This document shows, piece after piece, positions 62,101-64,000 of a DNA stretch of 64,000 nt; within the stretch, counting starts at the first letter, position 1, and each line of letters opens with the position of its first letter. Under the pieces are notes generated by a model. That model had not been told where the DNA came from. It was given only the letters and a program-made list of their open reading frames with translations, and did not search any database. The DNA lies in NCBI GenBank assembly GCA_032358165.1, contig JAALGY010000053.1:992001-1056000 (forward strand). The letters run 5' to 3'. A program made the translations under genes and the position numbers. This DNA comes from Diplosphaera chodatii (Eukaryota; Chlorophyta; Trebouxiophyceae; Prasiolales; Stichococcaceae).

Positions 62101-63995
62101 ACCAAGCCCGACAACCACCCAGGTGACATGCCTCCGTGCTGCGTAAGTGCTTTCATGGCGTCGCTGCGCTTTGATCCGAGTACGTGTGGTGCACTGGGGA
62201 TTGTGCCAATCTGACCAAGCAGACGCCCGGCGCAGGCTTCTGCTCGCGGTCCAAGGCGGCGGCCGCCGACGCGCGCCACGCCCGCGACCTGGGCCTGCAG
62301 CTGCCGGCGTCCTCGGGCACCGGCGGGGCGGCGGGCGCGGAGGCCAGGCGCGGCGCCGACGCGGAGCGGCCCACCCCGCAGCCCCCGCGCCGCCCCCGCA
62401 GCGAGCGCCCCACCAAGCCCACCCTCAGTGCGTCTGCCAGCCGCCCCTGCATGCTAGTGGACCTGCCCGTTTGACGGCCTTGGCGCATGCAGCTGGCTGA
62501 GGGGCAGCAGTCACAGCGCAGCCATGCAGGGTGCAACACCGCTGTGGTCCCTTGCCACTGCAGAGGTCCTGGCGCAGCAGGAGGCGCACGCCGACTCGCT
62601 GGCGGCGGAGGTGCTGATGTCGCTGCTGGGCTCCTCGGACAGCTTCGCCGCGTCCGACGACCATGTGGCCGACGGCGGCCGCCCGGCCGTCAGCTCGCGC
62701 CCCAGCACGCCGCTGCAGCCGGCGGAGGAGCAGCAGCAGCAGCAGCAGAAACAGGCGCCCGCGGCGGCAGCAACCAAGCTGACTGTCGCCCCAGCAGCGA
62801 CCGTGCCCACCTGGCTGCCGGTGCGGCCCCTGCTGACTGTTCCTGCTGACGGTCCAGCTGCTTGCATGCGCACCTGTGTCCCTCTGCACTGGGAAGCATA
62901 CGTAGGATGAGTGACTGCCTGCATTGCCTCCCCTACCAGCGTCAGCACTCCCCTATCAGAGCATCACCGCAGCGCACAACAATGCTGCAGGTGCGGCAGG
63001 CTTCACCGCAGCGCAGCAGCAGCCGCGCGGCGGCCACCCAGTGCATCACGACGGGCTTCTCGCCTCGGCTTGCGCTGCAGCTGCCAGTGCGCTTCCTGCC
63101 CAGTTTCGGGATGGCAGCCTGCCGCGGCGGGCAGCCGCTGCCGCTCTTCATGCCGCCGTCGCAGATGCTGCAGACCCCACTGTCGCACTGACAGCTGTGG
63201 GTGTGGTGCTGTGCTCTGGCAGGTCTGCGCTCGCACTCAGCCTCCCTGCTGACTTCGCACATCAATTGTGTCAGACGCTTGCCCCCTGTTCAGATACAAT
63301 GGGACGATGTTTGTCATTGCATTGCCTACTCGTCTGCCCATGGTCGCCTCAGGCGATGAACCCAAGAATTTCACATTGGCATGCAGCAGGATCGTGCCAT
63401 GCCAAGAGCAGCCAGCGATGCAGCCGCGCTTGCTTGGCGGCACAACGGGCCTGGGCTGCTGCGCACTGCGTCTGCCAGTGTGCTGCCAGCGACCAGCAGT
63501 TGGAGGGAACAGCAGGGCAATGACCATACTAATGCTGCAGCACGTAATATCGGGTGCGGCGCCGCCAGTGCAGCAGCCGCGCAGACCGTGCAGGCCCTGC
63601 AGCCGCAGCCCTGCCGGCCAAGTGCCGGGTCAAGTGTACAATATCGTCAGGAGGCCGTCATGGGGTCGTACAGCCCATCAAAGCTGGCCACTGCAGCACC
63701 GCCGCTGTCGCCTCGCTTCAAGACGCCCGCAGCTGCAGAGGTGCTCGCCATGCAGTTGCCAGCGGCTGCAGAAGCAGCACGGCAAAGGCCAACCGTCCAG
63801 CAGCCGAAGGCAGCGCGCCAACGGACGTCCACGGGCCGGCAGCCGCGGGTGCCGAAGCCACGTCAGGTCCGTTCCTCAGCAAAGCAAGCGTCGCAGCAGC
63901 GCGCGGTGCCGCCTCTGCCATCAGCTCAACCGCAGTCGCGGACTGACAGTGCGCAGCACAGAGCACCGGCAACAGGCGCAGCGCAGCCTGCATCG
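59139..63995 (+). CDS. B3-domain transcription factor, 3' partial
   Basis: The product carries a plant-type B3 DNA-binding domain: LCAKVLTNSDASSGRIILPR, then YVEANLSFVIGYR, a phase-matched junction to AYSLAAVDAQGRSYDFVIKS, WANGTEHRRVYVLEQAAPF and ALGAGDAVGICTNGAG (61220-61800). The loop 'LTNSDAS-x-GRIILPR' and 'RRVYVLE' resemble the VAL/LEC2/ABI3 group. Upstream segments are TKRFRKNGDVDFAQILGRGS, SDFGGPKGTQQYNSS and disordered Ser/Pro/Ala sequence. Downstream, CTRTLHCTKPDNHPG and CANLTKQTPGAGFC give Cys-rich units that may bind zinc, then a six-Gln run at about 62735. The chain leaves the window at 63995, where TCG is followed by a gtgag donor. The start is uncertain: I prefer 59139 (MSIGGVAGAVLGAG), because four exons join in phase. 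A shorter form from ATG 60296 (MAATRACKRSKRKSVS) with a basic leader is also phase-consistent. Confidence 0.7.
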
Positions 63996-64000
63996 GTGAG

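Noticed and set aside
62728..62752. CAG repeat as a microsatellite locus
   Set aside because: It is a short coding run of six Gln codons within the B3 gene and needs no separate explanation.
1..64000. CRISPR arrays, tRNA or rRNA genes, transposases, integrases, reverse transcriptases
   Set aside because: None was found by reading both strands; there are no regularly spaced repeats, cloverleaf-like sequences or recognisable mobile-element proteins.

Overview
This is a nuclear chromosome segment from a green alga, most likely a trebouxiophyte of the Chlorella/Coccomyxa type. The base composition is GC-rich. Genes are cut by many short introns (roughly 70-250 bases) with GTGAGY/GTRNGY donors and YGCAG acceptors. 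The gene set is of the green lineage: a six-cupredoxin Fox1-type ferroxidase, a thylakoid-lumen pentapeptide protein, a plant-type pantothenate kinase fused to DUF89, CAMTA and B3 transcription factors. The assignment to order or genus is inference. All gene models are manual exon chains; internal boundaries were checked by reading frame and splice consensus, not by transcripts.

Layout. 1-8501 (+): 3' part of a ferroxidase gene with about 38 exons, opening before the window. 9027-9834 (+): lumenal pentapeptide protein. 10167-13247 (-): MATE exporter. 13637-16019 (-): unrecognised helical nuclear-type protein. 16497-20423 (-): RecN. 21663-24476 (+): membrane-anchored Pmr5/Cas1p-type SGNH acyl-esterase-like protein. 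24776-31228 (-): pantothenate kinase-DUF89. 31622-34606 (+): glutamate 5-kinase with PUA domain and long tail. 34928-36411 (-): coiled-coil tail-anchored protein. 36732-37267 (+): small profilin-like protein. 37400-38814 (-): SFT2 vesicle protein. 39346-43539 (+): leucine-rich-repeat plus PIN-domain protein. 43620-46142 (-): YrhK-like membrane protein. 46857-53547 (+): CAMTA. 54828-58038 (+): GH5 endo-mannanase. 59139-end (+): B3 transcription factor, running off the window.

Most neighbours are in divergent or convergent pairs with short spacers (80-700 bases), so several intergenic stretches are probably shared promoters (PanK/ProB, SFT2/LRR-PIN, YrhK/CAMTA). There is no operon logic. Functional themes are iron uptake, CoA and proline synthesis, cell-wall polysaccharide modification (esterase and mannanase) and transcription. 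I see no rRNA, tRNA, CRISPR, transposon or viral gene.

The most interesting points are the copper-ligand order of the ferroxidase, a 10-base micro-exon through its copper site, the LRR-PIN fusion, a CAMTA without visible IQ motifs, and an apparent one-base frame break in the unrecognised gene near 15900.
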